Source: Calamus simplicifolius
Taxonomy: Eukaryota > Streptophyta > Magnoliopsida > Arecales > Arecaceae
DNA: 64,000 nt
Direction: 5' to 3'
Assembly: GCA_900491605.1 (NCBI GenBank)
Contig: UESW01004633.1
Location: 62,001-126,000 of the forward strand
Position numbers and translations under genes: made by a program. Under the pieces are notes generated by a model. That model was not told the origin of the DNA. It did no database searches and worked only from the letters and a program-made list of their open reading frames with translations. Position 1 is the stretch's first letter. Each line of letters opens with the position of its first letter. This document shows positions 1 to 12,296 of the stretch, one piece after another.

Positions 1-359
1 TTCCTTTGAATATGCTCTTGAGGTTCAGAAGATTGGAAAAACTAGGGCTTCTCCCTTCTTTTGAGATTTCTTCTAAGTAGAGCAGCAAAGGCTTGGAATC
101 TCTTTCTCTTCTCTTGGGGAATGAGTATGATCTTTCCTTACAGATTTTCCCTCTTTTCTTTTCTGATGGTTCTCAAGGATTTTCTCTATTCTTTTCTTTT
201 TGCCTCTTTCTTATCTTTTCCTCTCTTGATTTGGGATGCCATCATCTCTCTTCTTATAGATCCGATTAATCCACAAATAGTGCGAAACTATCCGTTAGAA
301 GCAAATGAAAAAGGATTAGATCCATAAATAATAATAGCCGTTGGGATTAAAATCGATAA
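1..359. other. Flanking DNA, no gene recognised
   Basis: A pyrimidine-rich stretch with one open frame at 61-327 (+) that would encode 88 hydrophobic, Phe/Leu/Ser-rich residues. The composition looks like a by-product of T-rich DNA, and I recognise no domain. It leads directly into the minisatellite that follows. Confidence 0.4.
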
Positions 360-700
360 AGTTAAAGTTTAGAGTCGTTCTGATAGTTCTAGAGCCGTGT
401 CTAACATTCTGGAGTCGGCTCTAGCTTTTTTGGAGTCGGCTCTGGCTTTTCTGGAGTCGGCTCTAACTCGAAATAATTTAATCCGCTCGATCTGGAGTCG
501 TCTCTGACTTTTCTGGGGTCGACACAAAATTCTTCTGGAGTCGACTCTAACAGTCTGGGAGTCTACTCTAAGTCGTGGCCTGAAAATCCAACGTTATGTT
601 GTTTCTGATAGAGTCGGCTCTCACAATCCCGGAGTCGACTCTAAGTCTATGCCATTTTCCGGAATCGGCTCTGCGATTCCATGTGTCGACTCTAATGTCT
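360..700. repeat. Minisatellite with palindromic GAGTCGACTC core
   Basis: About 13 imperfect copies of a motif close to CTGGAGTCGRCTCTAA occur at roughly 20-25 bp spacing, near 363, 389, 411, 432, 452, 492, 515, 536, 557, 610, 633, 662 and 685. The core GAGTCGACTC is its own reverse complement, so each unit is a small palindrome. Variants with GGCTC in place of GACTC alternate with the perfect palindrome. No coding sense is evident. It may belong to a retrotransposon LTR, but I cannot see the boundaries. Confidence 0.75.
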
Positions 701-923
701 GCAGTCTTACCTTGACATTAGATTCAAACCAGAACTTGATTTTCCTTCTTGATTTTGATCATTAATTAGACTTATAAAGTGAAAAACTTAATCAAAATCA
801 TTAGTAACATCAAATGTTATACTCAATTAGTTTTGTTAATCATCAAAATCCTCAATTGGGTCAACACTAATCAACCTTTTCTTTTAATTAACTTACCTTA
901 AAGAACCTAAAAGAAAACCCTTA

Positions 924-938
924 GGCTACGTTTGGATG
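924..938 (+). repeat. Left terminal inverted repeat of the Harbinger element
   Basis: GGCTACGTTTGGATG lies directly after the TTA target-site duplication at 921-923. It pairs with 12297-12311 with one mismatch at position 5 (A versus G). Confidence 0.9.
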
Positions 939-1139
939 CCCTATTCCCACATGGAATAGGGCTCTATTCCAACTTATTCCCCCAAACGGCAGCTTAAATC
1001 GATCGTGGGCCCCACTGATTTTCTTATTCTCGTCAACGCCCCTAATCCTTGCTTCGTATTCCACCGGACCCCATGGAATAGCTTATTCCGTCACTGTAGC
1101 TATTCCAGGGGCACCCGAGGAAGTTAAAATCCCGATCTA

Positions 1140-1410
1140 TGATACGCACTCGGTCTTCATCCTTCTCTGCGACTAGGGTTTCTCAAAAGATGATGGCTGT
1201 CTTCTGAGTGTTTCTCTTCCACTCCGGCCTTCTTCCTGTGGATGCTTTCATGCGATTGAGTGACCCGGGGGAAGTTATATGCTCGATCTTTTCTTCAGTC
1301 TCGGTCTTCATCCTCCTCTCTCGACTAGGGTTTCCTAAAATCTGGAGGCCGACCTTTGAGCCTTGCTCTTCCACTCCGGCCTTCTTTCTATGGATGCTCC
1401 CGAGAGTTCT
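1140..1410 (+). repeat. Direct repeat of about 150 bp in the Harbinger 5' leader
   Basis: A block starting near 1148 (CTCGGTCTTCATCC, then a CGACTAGGGTTTC stretch and CTCTTCCACTCCGGCC) recurs near 1299. A weaker third trace (GGGTCTTCATCCTC) lies near 1503. The block sits between the left end and ORF1, where promoter or 5' UTR sequence is expected. GACTAGGGTTTC words resemble plant 5' leader DNA. Short overlapping open frames here (1208-1456, 1356-1544, 1363-1626) look incidental. Confidence 0.6.
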
Positions 1411-2645
1411 CCCAACTCTTCACTCTGCATGGACGACAAGGATCAAGCCGATCTAAACTGCTTCTCGGTTTGGTCTTCCTCCTCTTCCCTAGAAAGTATC
1501 CTGTGGGTCTTCATCCTCTTTCTATATACTTCTCCTCCTCCTGAGGAGCTCCTCGAGAAAGCCACCGAAAGAGGTACGTTTGCCCTAATTTTTCTATTTG
1601 CACATGTTTTCGCTAGGGTTTCGTAGTTCTTGTTGTTCGGAGGGAACCGATTTCGTGCTCGGTGATTAATGTCGAGGAATTTCTTCGTCCACATGATTTC
1701 CCTAAACAATAACATGGAATATGCTATATATGAAGGCCGTTGTTCTTAATTTCATTGTTATACAACTATTTTGCTCCCTGTCATTTCCTTCATTTTTGCC
1801 CCCAAGGGTTTTCCGATTGCGATTGTTCTCCAGTGCATGGAAGCATGACATTTAAATTATTTTTGCTTTTGAACACCTCTACATTTGCATAGAATGTAAA
1901 CTATGGAAAATTACCATTTCAATAGCTGGCATGTGCTACAGACAACATACTCAAGTCAATTTAAAATCAATTTTGGATGATTAACTGTTAACCCATGATC
2001 ATGTCCAATTGGGTTAGACTGCAGGGAGGCATAGATTTTTGGTTTAACTTAGCCATATTAGTTATGCAAGTATAAGTGTTCAACTCTACAAAGAGTCATA
2101 TTGATTAACTGCATAGAACCATGCTTGGCTGATATGCTCGTTCAGTCCTATAGGTCTAAGGCTGGATAGTGGACTTAATAACTCATAATGTGTTGGACCA
2201 AACTGAAATAAGATGAACTATTTATATGCTTCACCTAATAATAAAGTCATGCAGACAATTGTTTTAACAGTGGATGTGTTTGCTGCATCATGAGATGTTA
2301 AGAAATTGGATTGCGATAATTTGTAGTTTTCGTATGCTTGGGCCAATCAAGGTAGGTAAGTCATTGTAATAACTTGTGGACTAATTATACTGGTTTTTAT
2401 AGTATTAGAAAATGTGACCGTCCGGTTCTCAATCTTATCAGATGTTCCAACATTTCAATAGTTATGGAGTATATCTCAAAAACTACTGTATTACCGCCTC
2501 AAAAACAACATGCAATGTAGTGCATATTTCATAGTATCCAATTTAAACTATTAGTGGAAGGTCCTTCAATTTACAGCATATAGTTTCGTATCATATCATT
2601 AAGTCACATGAGTCCTACTTCCTTTTTCATCCAACGTGACAAATT

Positions 2646-3990
2646 ATGAACGATTATGCCCCTGTAGATAATATGCCGAAATCAAAAAAAGACAGTGAAC
2701 TGTTAGCTGCCAGAGAAGGATCAGGTCGTACTAGAGCACCCAATTGGACCGATGCTCTTGATACGATATTGCTTACCCTGATGAGGCAAGAGAATGACGA
2801 TGATAACTATCACAACGGTACTTTCTCACAAGAAACATGGAAGAAGATTACAAATTTGTTCAACGAAAGGACAACAATGTCCTTCACATATAGAAACATG
2901 AAGAATCGCTTAAAGGTTTTGAAGAAGACCTTCAATTTGTACTATAACCTAGCCAATCACTAAGGTTGGGGATGGGATCCTGCACTTAAAGTCCCCACGT
3001 GTGGTGATGAACAAATGTGGGATGAAGTCATCTCGGTAAGTGGTTCATTGATGTTAACGAATCTTAGCTTCGATGATTTTGATAACATTACAATATTTGT
3101 AATCAACAAATCTCTTAACAGGTTAACAAGGACTACGCTCGGATAAAGGGTAAGTCATTCCTTGTATACGACGACATAGACATCCTTTTTTCAAAGAATA
3201 CAGCCACTGGTAGACGGAAGGATACATCTGCTATTCTAGAGGGGGTATTCGACAATGATACCTCGGACGAGGAGGTCGATCGGATGAACCTGGATGACAC
3301 AATTGTTGCCACCAGCCACAGAAAAGTGCTGGACTATCATACTCATCATCTAGTCATTTCGATCATCTATTTGATGATGTACCCCCAACCAGCCCTAGTA
3401 CTTGTGCCTCAACCCAACCCACAAATTGTTCTTTAGATCCAGATTCGTCAACCAGTAGTGGAAAGAGGAAAAGGTTATGCACCATTACTCCTACAACATG
3501 TAACATTAGGTCCACTAATGATGCTGCTGATGCCTTTTTCGAACTAGTCGTTCAAGGTAAAAAGAGGTTGGAAATTGCTAATGAGATCCTAAGGAGAGAG
3601 CAGCTTGCCCATCCTACTGTGTTCTCTATTGATGAATGCATGCGGAAATTAGAGAGTCTCCCTGGGATTACACCTGAATGTATTCTTGCTGTGGGGGACA
3701 GTTTAAGAATTGAGAGCAATAGGTGGTTTCTGATGCATTATGAAGGGTCCCTACTTGAAGCTTGGCTTAAAAGGCAAATGTCTGAGTTCTACCGTGTACC
3801 ACCTTCCGCGGGTGCACCTCATGGAAGTTTTGCTTCGATGCCTAATCTCTTTATGCATCAAATGCATGGTGTCCATCAAGATGGCCCATCTATATTTGTG
3901 CCTCCTCCGATGCATGCTTCGACTCGAGGTGGACATATTCCATTCATGCAGCCAGTATTCAGGCCAAGCAGTGACAATAGCATATCCTAG
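2646..3990 (+). pseudogene. Harbinger ORF1, Myb/SANT-like DNA-binding protein, broken
   Basis: Residues 30-105 of the first open segment (2646-2963) form the Myb/SANT-like domain of plant Harbinger ORF1 and L10-interacting-MYB-type proteins: NWTDALDTILLTLM, then FSQETWKKITNLFNER and YRNMKNRLKVLKKTF. A TAA at 2961 interrupts the conserved stretch; translation resumes at once with GWGWDPALK and MWDEVIS, up to a GTAAGT donor near 3032. The acceptor is near 3121. The second exon (VNKDYARIKGKSFLVYDD) shifts frame by one base near 3340. It then reads on to a normal stop at 3988-3990 through a C-terminal helix region (FFELVVQGKKRLEIANEIL) and a Pro/Met-rich tail. In autonomous elements ORF1 helps bring the transposase to the ends. 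This copy is broken by at least one stop and one frameshift. Confidence 0.8.
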
Positions 3991-4328
3991 GGTCAGACCC
4001 CTTCTCCTGCTATTAGTGCGCAAGAATTTGTTTGTACCACACCTGCATTTTCGATGCATGATTTTGATTTTTTCGGTGATCATTGGCCATGACATTTAGG
4101 AGTATTAAAGTCATTAAGGAGTGATATTTCTTGTTTTCGTTGTTCATATATATGTAACTAAGGATTACATCAGATGTTATCTTAGCTTTAAGTAGCTATT
4201 TTGGTGTACATGTCTACATAGGTTGTTGTTTAATAGCATCGTAAGTTACTGTACTTTGTATCTATGCATTGCTATCAACATTACCTCATACATATGGTTG
4301 TGTCATTAACTACTGTCTTTTCTAATAG

Positions 4329-5688
4329 ATGGACATATTCCATGATGTCATGACATTTTTAATAGATGAGGACAACTTTTGGGACGACGTCCTAACTGTG
4401 TTGATAAGTAATGGGTTCATTGATTTACCAAATTGTAATGTTATTTCCAAGGTGCCATGCCGTACTCGTCCATTCTTGGGTCACGAACTCGTTGCAGATA
4501 TTTTGAGTGGACATCCAGATAGAGGTTATGATCACTTTAGGATGACAAATACTATGTTTTTCAAGCTGGAAGAATTGCTTGTCTCGCGAGGCTTCGTAAA
4601 TAGCACACGCAACGTATCGATACAGGAGCAACTAGCAATTTTTATTTATGGCATAGGTCATGGTGTCACTAATAGAGTGTTGGCTGAAACCTTCTAGCAC
4701 TCAGGGGAGACAATATCCCGACACTTTAACAACATATTGAAAGCAATTTGTAAGCTTAAGCAAGAATTTATCGTTCAACCTCTACAGCATACCGCCGTGC
4801 ACCCAGGGATCTGTGACAACAACCATTTCTATCCTTACTTTATGGTACGTATGGAACGATATTAATGCAATTATATAATCCACAATATTATCATTACCTG
4901 CTCCTTGATATATTTTCTTGCATTGCAAAATGCTGTAGGAGCGATCGATGGTACCCATATACCTGCATTAATCAAGAAAAGCAAATAATCGTGCTTTCGT
5001 AATCGAAAGGGCACCATCTCCCAAAATGTCATGGCTGCAATATCATTTTATCACTCATTCCTTTTTGTTTGTACTGGATGGGAGGGATCTGCAGCCGATA
5101 TGAGAGTCTTACGTTGGTGTGTCGAGTCAGGAGGTCTCCTTGTACCAGAAGGTATTTCATTTCTCATAGTTGAATGATAATTATTTTTTTATGATTCAGA
5201 GGGTATATGTCAAGGCATTGTTCTCGTGTACAGGAAAATTTTATCTTGTTGACTCAGGATATGGTAATATAGATAAGTTTCTTACCCCATATCGGGGTAA
5301 TAGGTACCACCTAAATACCTTCAACAATTATAGGGCTCGACGATATAATAATTGTCGAGACTTATACAACCATCGACATGCTCAACTCCGAAATTGCATG
5401 GAGAAGGCCTTCAGAATTCTTAAGAAGTGATATAAGATTCTTAGAAGTCTCATTCCATTTCCATTCAAGGTTTAGAAATGTATTGTAATGGCTTGCTGCA
5501 TCATTCACAACTTCATTCGACGCACCCAAGGAAATGACAAATACTTCAACATGTCTATAGAACCCTTGCCAGCTGATCGTGATGAGGATGTCGATCATTA
5601 TCTCATTATAGGAGATGACAAATCCCGAAGAGGTGATGAACTATGCAATTTCATAGCTAATAGGCTATGGGTTGCTCATCACACGTGA
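4329..5688 (+). pseudogene. Harbinger DDE transposase (DDE_Tnp_4 type), broken
   Basis: The N-terminal part (4329-4697) has the helix-turn-helix region (MTNTMFFKLEELL, VSIQEQLAIFIYGIGHG). A TAG at 4695 falls where the family has Gln before HSGETISRHF, consistent with CAG to TAG. The first catalytic Asp is in GAIDGTH (about 4948), the second in GWEGSAADMRVL (about 5098), and the Glu in NCMEKAFRILKK (about 5400), so the DDE triad is still visible. A likely intron at 4845-4929 has lost its acceptor AG. Another at 5152-5233 keeps GT-AG and joins VPEG to KFYLVDSGY. Further lesions are a frameshift near 4985 and stops near 5428 and 5473. The last segment ends at 5688. It would cut and paste the element if intact. 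Confidence 0.85.
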
Positions 5689-5851
5689 TGTAATTGTATG
5701 ATGCATCCTTTGACTATGTTCATACTATGTTCTTCAATTGTTTAAGTTTATCTTCTGATCACGATTGACGTTACTAATAGTGCAATGAATTATGCCATAT
5801 GAGTTTCATATTATATCCTCGTAATGCAGGAAATCAAGCTGCTTGATCCTG

Positions 5852-6190
5852 AGGTTTAGAAATGTCTGCCCAAGTTATTATGTAGTTTTCGTGGGCCGTA
5901 GACGAGGGATTTATGAATCATGGCCTGAGTGTCAGCGTGAGGTTAGTGGGTTCAAGCATACCTTGTACAAGAAGTTTAAATGTAGACAAGAGGCAATTGA
6001 TGCATTTCAGAATTATCATAAACCTTCTAACCATCAATATATCAGAAAATTTACTGAAATGGAATATCAACGAGGAAAAAAGGATGAAGACATGGCCAGG
6101 ATTGTGGGTGCACCTGTAAAAAATTATATTGCTTTTCGTATCCTTTCTTGTAGTCTTACTCTTGGTTTCAGTTTGGGTAGGCTATGCTAA
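5852..6190 (+). pseudogene. Viroplasmin / RNase H1 N-terminal-like domain inside the Harbinger element
   Basis: The frame reads YYVVFVGRRRGIYESWPECQ then VSGFKHTLYKKFKCRQEAID. This matches the fold signature shared by the caulimovirus viroplasmin domain and the N-terminal hybrid-binding domain of eukaryotic RNase H1 (YxVxxGrxpGIYxxWxxCxxxVxGFxxxxYKkFxxxxEA). It lies about 160 bp after the transposase stop, on the same strand and well inside the terminal repeats. There is no clean ATG: an ATG at 5862 is one frame off. A splice acceptor-like TGCAG precedes the region near 5829. It may be a captured exon or a third element gene. No RNase H catalytic domain, movement protein or capsid gene is nearby, so a pararetrovirus insertion is not supported. 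Confidence 0.7.
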
Positions 6191-6639
6191 TGCTTCGATA
6201 TTGTTAGCAACACTATATCTTGTAATATCCTAATGACTGCTGATACTGATGTTTTGAGATGCTTTGTGATGGGCAGACTACTTTCCTACATTTAGATGTA
6301 ATGCCAGCACTCATCTTGTTCTTTAATTTGTTATGCTGAGATAATATTAGGCAGAATTTCACTTGTTTGAAGCAACATTTTCTTATATTAAAGTTCTGAT
6401 TATATTTCGTTGAATTGGAAAACTAACCTGTGTTTTTTTTAATGATTCCAGTGCCATTAAACTTTCCTACAAATATTTGCTTGACCTATTTGATATCGAA
6501 GCATCGGCTGTGAACTCATGACTTGGAGGGCATTTATAAATGCAATCGATTATGAAGCATCACATCAGGTGCTCTATCAATGATGAGGGCTATAATGTTT
6601 GGCAGATGCATAGCATTTTCTGAGTTGGATGCATGCAAA

Positions 6640-9600
6640 TGTGACCGTCAGGAAATAACTGCTGATACTGCCTTCCTGAGCCCACTGAATATAGAATCCA
6701 TTTTTCGCAAATGGATTATGTCGGTAAGTTGCCTGAACAATGATGAAATTGATTTAGAATCAATCGACTGTCAAATTGTAGCCATCTATGTCATTCTAGT
6801 AGGCAGTTATGTCATATTAAGGATACCAATTTATCAAATAATGGTTTCAACTCTACGGATTTGGTTAACTCTTTCGACTATTAACTTCACATGCATTAAG
6901 GAGCTGGTTTCTTGTTGTATTCTTCCAAACTTTTCCATCACCGTTGATCAATTGAAGTGTCAGTATGTCATTAGGGTGAACTGCCTTGTGCTGTTACTTT
7001 ATTTTGATTGGTTTTTAAAATTTTAGACATGAGATACACTTGTTTTGGAAGTTTGTATGGAGTATGTTGTTACATGAGGACTTGGAGTATGATGCTTTGC
7101 ATTACATATTATAAGCAGAATGTGTCGATTCTTCACCAGGGGAGCTGCCAGGTAAAAGAACACTGTCATATCTAGTAAGGGGTATTTTCATGGCATTTTT
7201 AACATTATTTTTGAAAATTGCATGGCATTTTTCAACTTTGTCTCAGGCCGTGACATATAGATTGTGATGTGGTCTGCTTGATTCTAGTTTTGAATTGTCT
7301 GGGGTATTTTCATGGCATTTTTGAATTGTCTGGGGATCTTGTGTAGGCAGCAGAGGTTGATTTTTTTTTTTTTTTTTCTTATCAACTCTTGGTTGGATTT
7401 ATCTTTAAAGATGTGACCTTGGGGTGTGGGTGCTCTTTTCTTCTACTATTTTCTCGTTAGGTTTCCAGGGAGCTGCTTTCTCGTTGTACACATTCCTAGT
7501 TTTTCATAAGAGTTGACCTATTTGAGTGTCAGTTGGTGATATGGTGGGCTGCCTCGTGCTGTGAGTCTACTTTGATTGTTTAATTTTATTTAAGGCTTGA
7601 GATTCCTTAGTTTGAAAGCTGTCTCTTATGGATGATGTTTTATGGATGCATAGCCATTTGTAATAGGCAGTTGATGAAATGTAAATCCAATGTTCTGAGT
7701 TCATGATTTTATTCTGTGAAATTAAGGATTTTGAGTACAATACATTGCTTGATCCTTGTGTACGTGAAGTGTCAGCTGAGTTGATCGGTTTATTGGCACA
7801 TACTTACAAAGAGGTAAGTAATTTAGTTACTGCATGCTTTATGGAGGAAATATTCATAAAATTGATGCATCTAATGCAAGACTTCACTTTCTTATGTTGA
7901 ATGAACTTGCTACTGCGTAGTTGTTCTTCTGAGCCACCGGAGTGGGGGATTCTATTTGTTTTTGGGGTTTATGGAGTATACTGATTTATATAAGTATTTA
8001 GAAATCCATGTCATGTTGCTCTAAAGGGATTGCAACATCTGTCCAGTTGTATATGTTAAATTACTAATCCAGGATCATGATTGTGAAATCCTGAACAATT
8101 TTGCTTTCTAAAGAATCTCTTGTCAAAAATTATCATTACATGTCATGATGCTCTCAAGGGATCTGCAACATATGTCCAGTTGTATGTGTTAACAAATTAG
8201 TAATCCAGGATCATGATTGCGTCCACCTTTCAACTTCATTTTGGATGTTACATGGTGGTCTAACTTCAACTGCTGTTTTGTTGCAAGTAGTTTGATTGCC
8301 TTAAGAAGCAAACTATCCTAAGAAGAAATTTATTTTCAAGGAGGTTTCAGGATGGCATAACTTGTTATATACTTTAAAGTAGGCTAAATATTATCAATTG
8401 AACTGTCTTGTTTAGTAAGGGATTATTTTCATGGCATTTTTAACATTGTTTTTTGAAATTGCATGAGATTTTTCAACTTTGTCTCAGGCCGTGACATATA
8501 GATTGTGATATGGTCTGCTTGATTCTAGTTTTGAATTATCTGGGGGTATTTTCATGGCATTTTTGAATTGTCTGGGGGTCTTGTGTAGGCAGCACAAGTT
8601 GGTTTTTTTTTCGATTCTCTTATCAGCTCTTGGTTGGGATTTATCTTCAAAGATGTGACCTTGGGGTGTGGGTGCTCCTTCTTCTATATTTTCTTGATAT
8701 GTGTCCAGGGAGCTGCTTTCTCGTTGTACTCATTCCTACTTTTCCATCGTCGATCAATTTGAGTGTCAGTATATCATTAGGGTGAACTGCCTTGTGCTGT
8801 TACTTTATTTTGATTGTTTCTAAAATTTACGCCACGAGATACACTTGTTTTGAAAGCTTTCTTATTTTTCTCCCTATTTATGGATGCATAGCCATTTGTA
8901 AAAGGCAAATGATGAAACGTAAATCTAATGTTATGAGTTCAGACTTTATACAGATAAATTTAGGATTTTGAGTACACTTCATTGCTTGATGCTTGCGTAT
9001 GTTAAGTGTCGGCTGTTAACTCATGACTTGAAGGACATTTCAAAAATACAACCGTTGTGAAGCATCACAGTCTGACATGACACATACGCCGAGGGCAATG
9101 TGTTGGAGTATGCTGCAGTGCATGACACATTCTAAGCAGAATGTGCCGGTTCATCCACAAAACCGACACATGAAGAACTGTTAAATATGATTGTTTTCGC
9201 TGGCAGTTACAAAGGGTTTCACCAATATGGTATTGAATTGTCTGGTGCTCTCTTTCTTGTATTGCTTTTTATGTTGGTATTTGCAGTACATTATACGGGC
9301 ATGGAAGGGAGGTTTCCCAGGATGACCAGGACTGAGGTGATGGTGGCGCCAAACATCTCCAGGGGAGCTGCCAGGTAAAAGAACATTGTCTTGTCTAGTA
9401 AGGGGGTATTTTTATGGCAATTTTGAAGTTTGTTTTTTGGCATTTTCATGGCCATTTTGAACTTTGTTTTAGGCCGTGAGCAATAGGTTGTGAGGTGGTC
9501 TGTTTGATTCTAGTTTTGACTTGTCTGGGGGTATTTTCATGGCATTTTTGAATTGTCTGGGGGTCTTCTGTAGGCAGTAGCAGTTGGTTTTTCTTGGTTT

Positions 9601-10640
9601 CTCTTCTTAGCTCTTGGTTGGGATTTATCTGCAAAGATGTGACCTTGGGGTGTGGGTGCTCCTTCTACTATTTCCTCGATAGCTATTCCAGGAGCACGAC
9701 CTATGTTTTGTTTGCAATTATGATTGTTTTATGTTATAGGTTTACCTGGTTCGAAATTTAAAAAAGGTAACTATCATCTCATTTGCTGGCAGTTGCAAAT
9801 AGTTTCAACAATTTGGTATTGAATTGTCTGGTGCTCTCTTTCTTGTATTGCTTTCCAAGGATCTGCCCGCATCTAGATATGGTAAATATTAATCTTGGCA
9901 CTATTGCTGTCTAGAGGCCCCTTCTGTGGCTTTTATTGGATGTAATGATTCCATTCTAACAGTATCAACTTGAAATATTGTTTTCCATTTTCTAAGCTTT
10001 GGTACTACTAATTTTATTTACCTACTTGCCTATTTTTGGTCCTTGAACAATGATCATCACCCCTTCTGCATGCTACCTGGTTAAACGTTGTTTCTGTACC
10101 GTGCTTATTTTGAAAATGGTCAATAGATTACCTTGAATTGGCCCATGTTGGGAGAATATTACTCAGCTTGCACTTGTTTGAAGTAACCCTTTCTGATATT
10201 GTAGATTTCATAATATCTTCATGAATTGTAACAGGTTAACATGTGTTGCTTTTTGGTGGTTGCAGTGCCATCGATATGGAGTACTAATAATGCCTTCCTG
10301 AGCCAACTCAATCAATGTCCCTATATATTGCAACTGGATAATGTGGGTAGGTAACTTGAACAATGATGAAATTAGATTTAGAATCAATCATCCATTAAAT
10401 TTGGAGGCAACTATGTCGTATTGTCGACAATTTTAAGATGAAGAAATAATTTTCTTTGAAGATTTGGTCTATTTCTTGTACTTTTATCTTCAGATTTTAT
10501 TACTGAACCGGTTTCATGTTTAAATCGTTCCCATTGTATTTCGTCACAGTTGATATATTGACTGTCAGTTGGTTGTTAAGGTAGCCTGCCTTGTGCTGTT
10601 TGTCTACTTTGATTTTTGAACTTAATTTATGACCTAAAAT
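6640..10640. repeat. Direct repeats filling the 3' half of the Harbinger element
   Basis: Several blocks recur in the same orientation. GGGTATTTTCATGGCATTTTTGAA-type text occurs near 7180, 7300, 8420, 8550, 9400 and 9530. GTGACCTTGGGGTGTGGGTGCTC occurs near 7411, 8657 and 9640. A stretch ending GTGAACTGCCTTGTGCTGTTAC occurs near 6975 and 8788, with a diverged copy near 10580. A block with GCCTTCCTGAGCC and GAACAATGATGAAATT occurs near 6670 and 10290. The spacing suggests repeated duplication of 1.2-1.8 kb units. Short open frames inside (6580-7026, 7703-7900, 9187-9378) have no recognisable domain, and the minus-strand frame at 9446-9634 is incidental. Confidence 0.7.
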
Positions 10641-12296
10641 GGCTATGGTTTCAAAGTTGCCTCTTATGGATGATTAATTTGGATTCACGGCTATTTAATA
10701 GTCATATGATGAAAGCTAAATCCTATGATCTGAGTTCAGGATTTTGAAGGAATTAATGATTTCATGGGCTGAATTCTAGTATGTAATTGCTGACAATGGA
10801 GGTGAAAATTCAGTGGATGCACTGTAGATAAGTTGCAGTTTGGCACTCTATCTTGTATCTACATTAGCACTAAATTGTAGGTAAGTGCCTGGTGCGGTAG
10901 TATTGTAACGTTATTTCCAATGGTATAAAACTCTCCTTCCAGGTAAATTACATAGTAGAATAATTATGGCATTATATGGTTATTGTTTTGCATGTTGTGT
11001 GCTTGGAGTCATTGAGTTTTGCCTTTCTATAATCCTCACTGTTTGGTATCACAGCATTTGTACATATGAATTATGTAAGTATAAATTTCTGAAGGGGGCT
11101 TTTTAATTCGTAGATCTGGAGACATTTGTAGAAACCGATGGGACCAAATGATCTGACACATTGGTGGGCACTGAGAGAAATCATTCATCGAACAAGTGGA
11201 AGTGCTCTCTAGGTGCTATTGTATATTGTTGTCGTGTCTATTGTATCTGCAACCGTTTGGAACATTGGTGATAGAGATTGACTCTGAAAACATGCATTTG
11301 TATATAGCGCTACTGCTATTATTTTTCTTCACTTGAAGAGCAATAAATTGATGTAATTTATATTTGGATTTTATGCAATATAAATTCTTGTTCCTATTCA
11401 GGATGTCTAATAAAACCTGGGGTCTGATATCTTCAGATTCAATTATAAGATGACTTTGAGAATCTTGTAATTAAATGATTGTTGGTCCCATAATCAAGCT
11501 CGCTTGGTGTATAGATCATCATCTTTCGAAATCTGCTCATTATGTAACATGCTAGATTTATTTAATGCTAGAATCATTATAATGTTTGATACATTTGCTT
11601 ACGAGTTGTTGACGCCATGGTGCCTAGCTTGTACCTTTTTTTAATCAAATATAGCATTCCTTTGATTGGAAATATATATACTGGTTTGGGATTCTCAAAT
11701 TTTAAGTTTCGTTCCCATATATTTAGTTATAAACTTTTGGATTTGTTGCATTGTACGTTATGGTCAAAGCCCCCTATGCTTTCGAAGGTGCCAGATACAT
11801 TCATATTTAAAAAAATAATCCAAATGCTGGTGTAATTAGATAAACAACTATTTAATTTTTTTACATATTTATAATGCAATTTAAAATTAAATAAAATTAT
11901 TAAAAAAGTTAAAAATTTCTTAATTTAATATCTCAAATTTAATAATAAATATTTATTAAGTTCATTCTTATTTTTTTACATTTATACAAAATTATTTTCA
12001 CTTCTTTTTTACTTATTTATTAATGAAAAAAGTTTATTAAATATTAAATTAAAAAAATAATTTTTTCTTCTCATTGGACAAGGGGTATGTTTGGGATTAC
12101 TAAAAAATTCATCATCTATTCCTAATGGAATATAGGCTTATTCCATGTCATCCAAACAACATTTAGAATAACATTGCATTAATTGCACTGGAATAACATG
12201 AAATAACAGATTTTCATCCAAACAGAAATTTGGATAACAAGGGGAATAAGCTATTCTTGGAGAATTCATATTCCTATTCCCGGAATAACTTTTTGA

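Noticed and set aside
61..327. 88-residue open frame at the left edge
   Set aside because: Phe/Leu/Ser composition from T-rich DNA; no domain.
5852..6190. Endogenous pararetrovirus (caulimovirus) insertion
   Set aside because: Only the viroplasmin-like fold is present. No movement protein, capsid or pararetroviral RT nearby, and it lies inside Harbinger terminal repeats.
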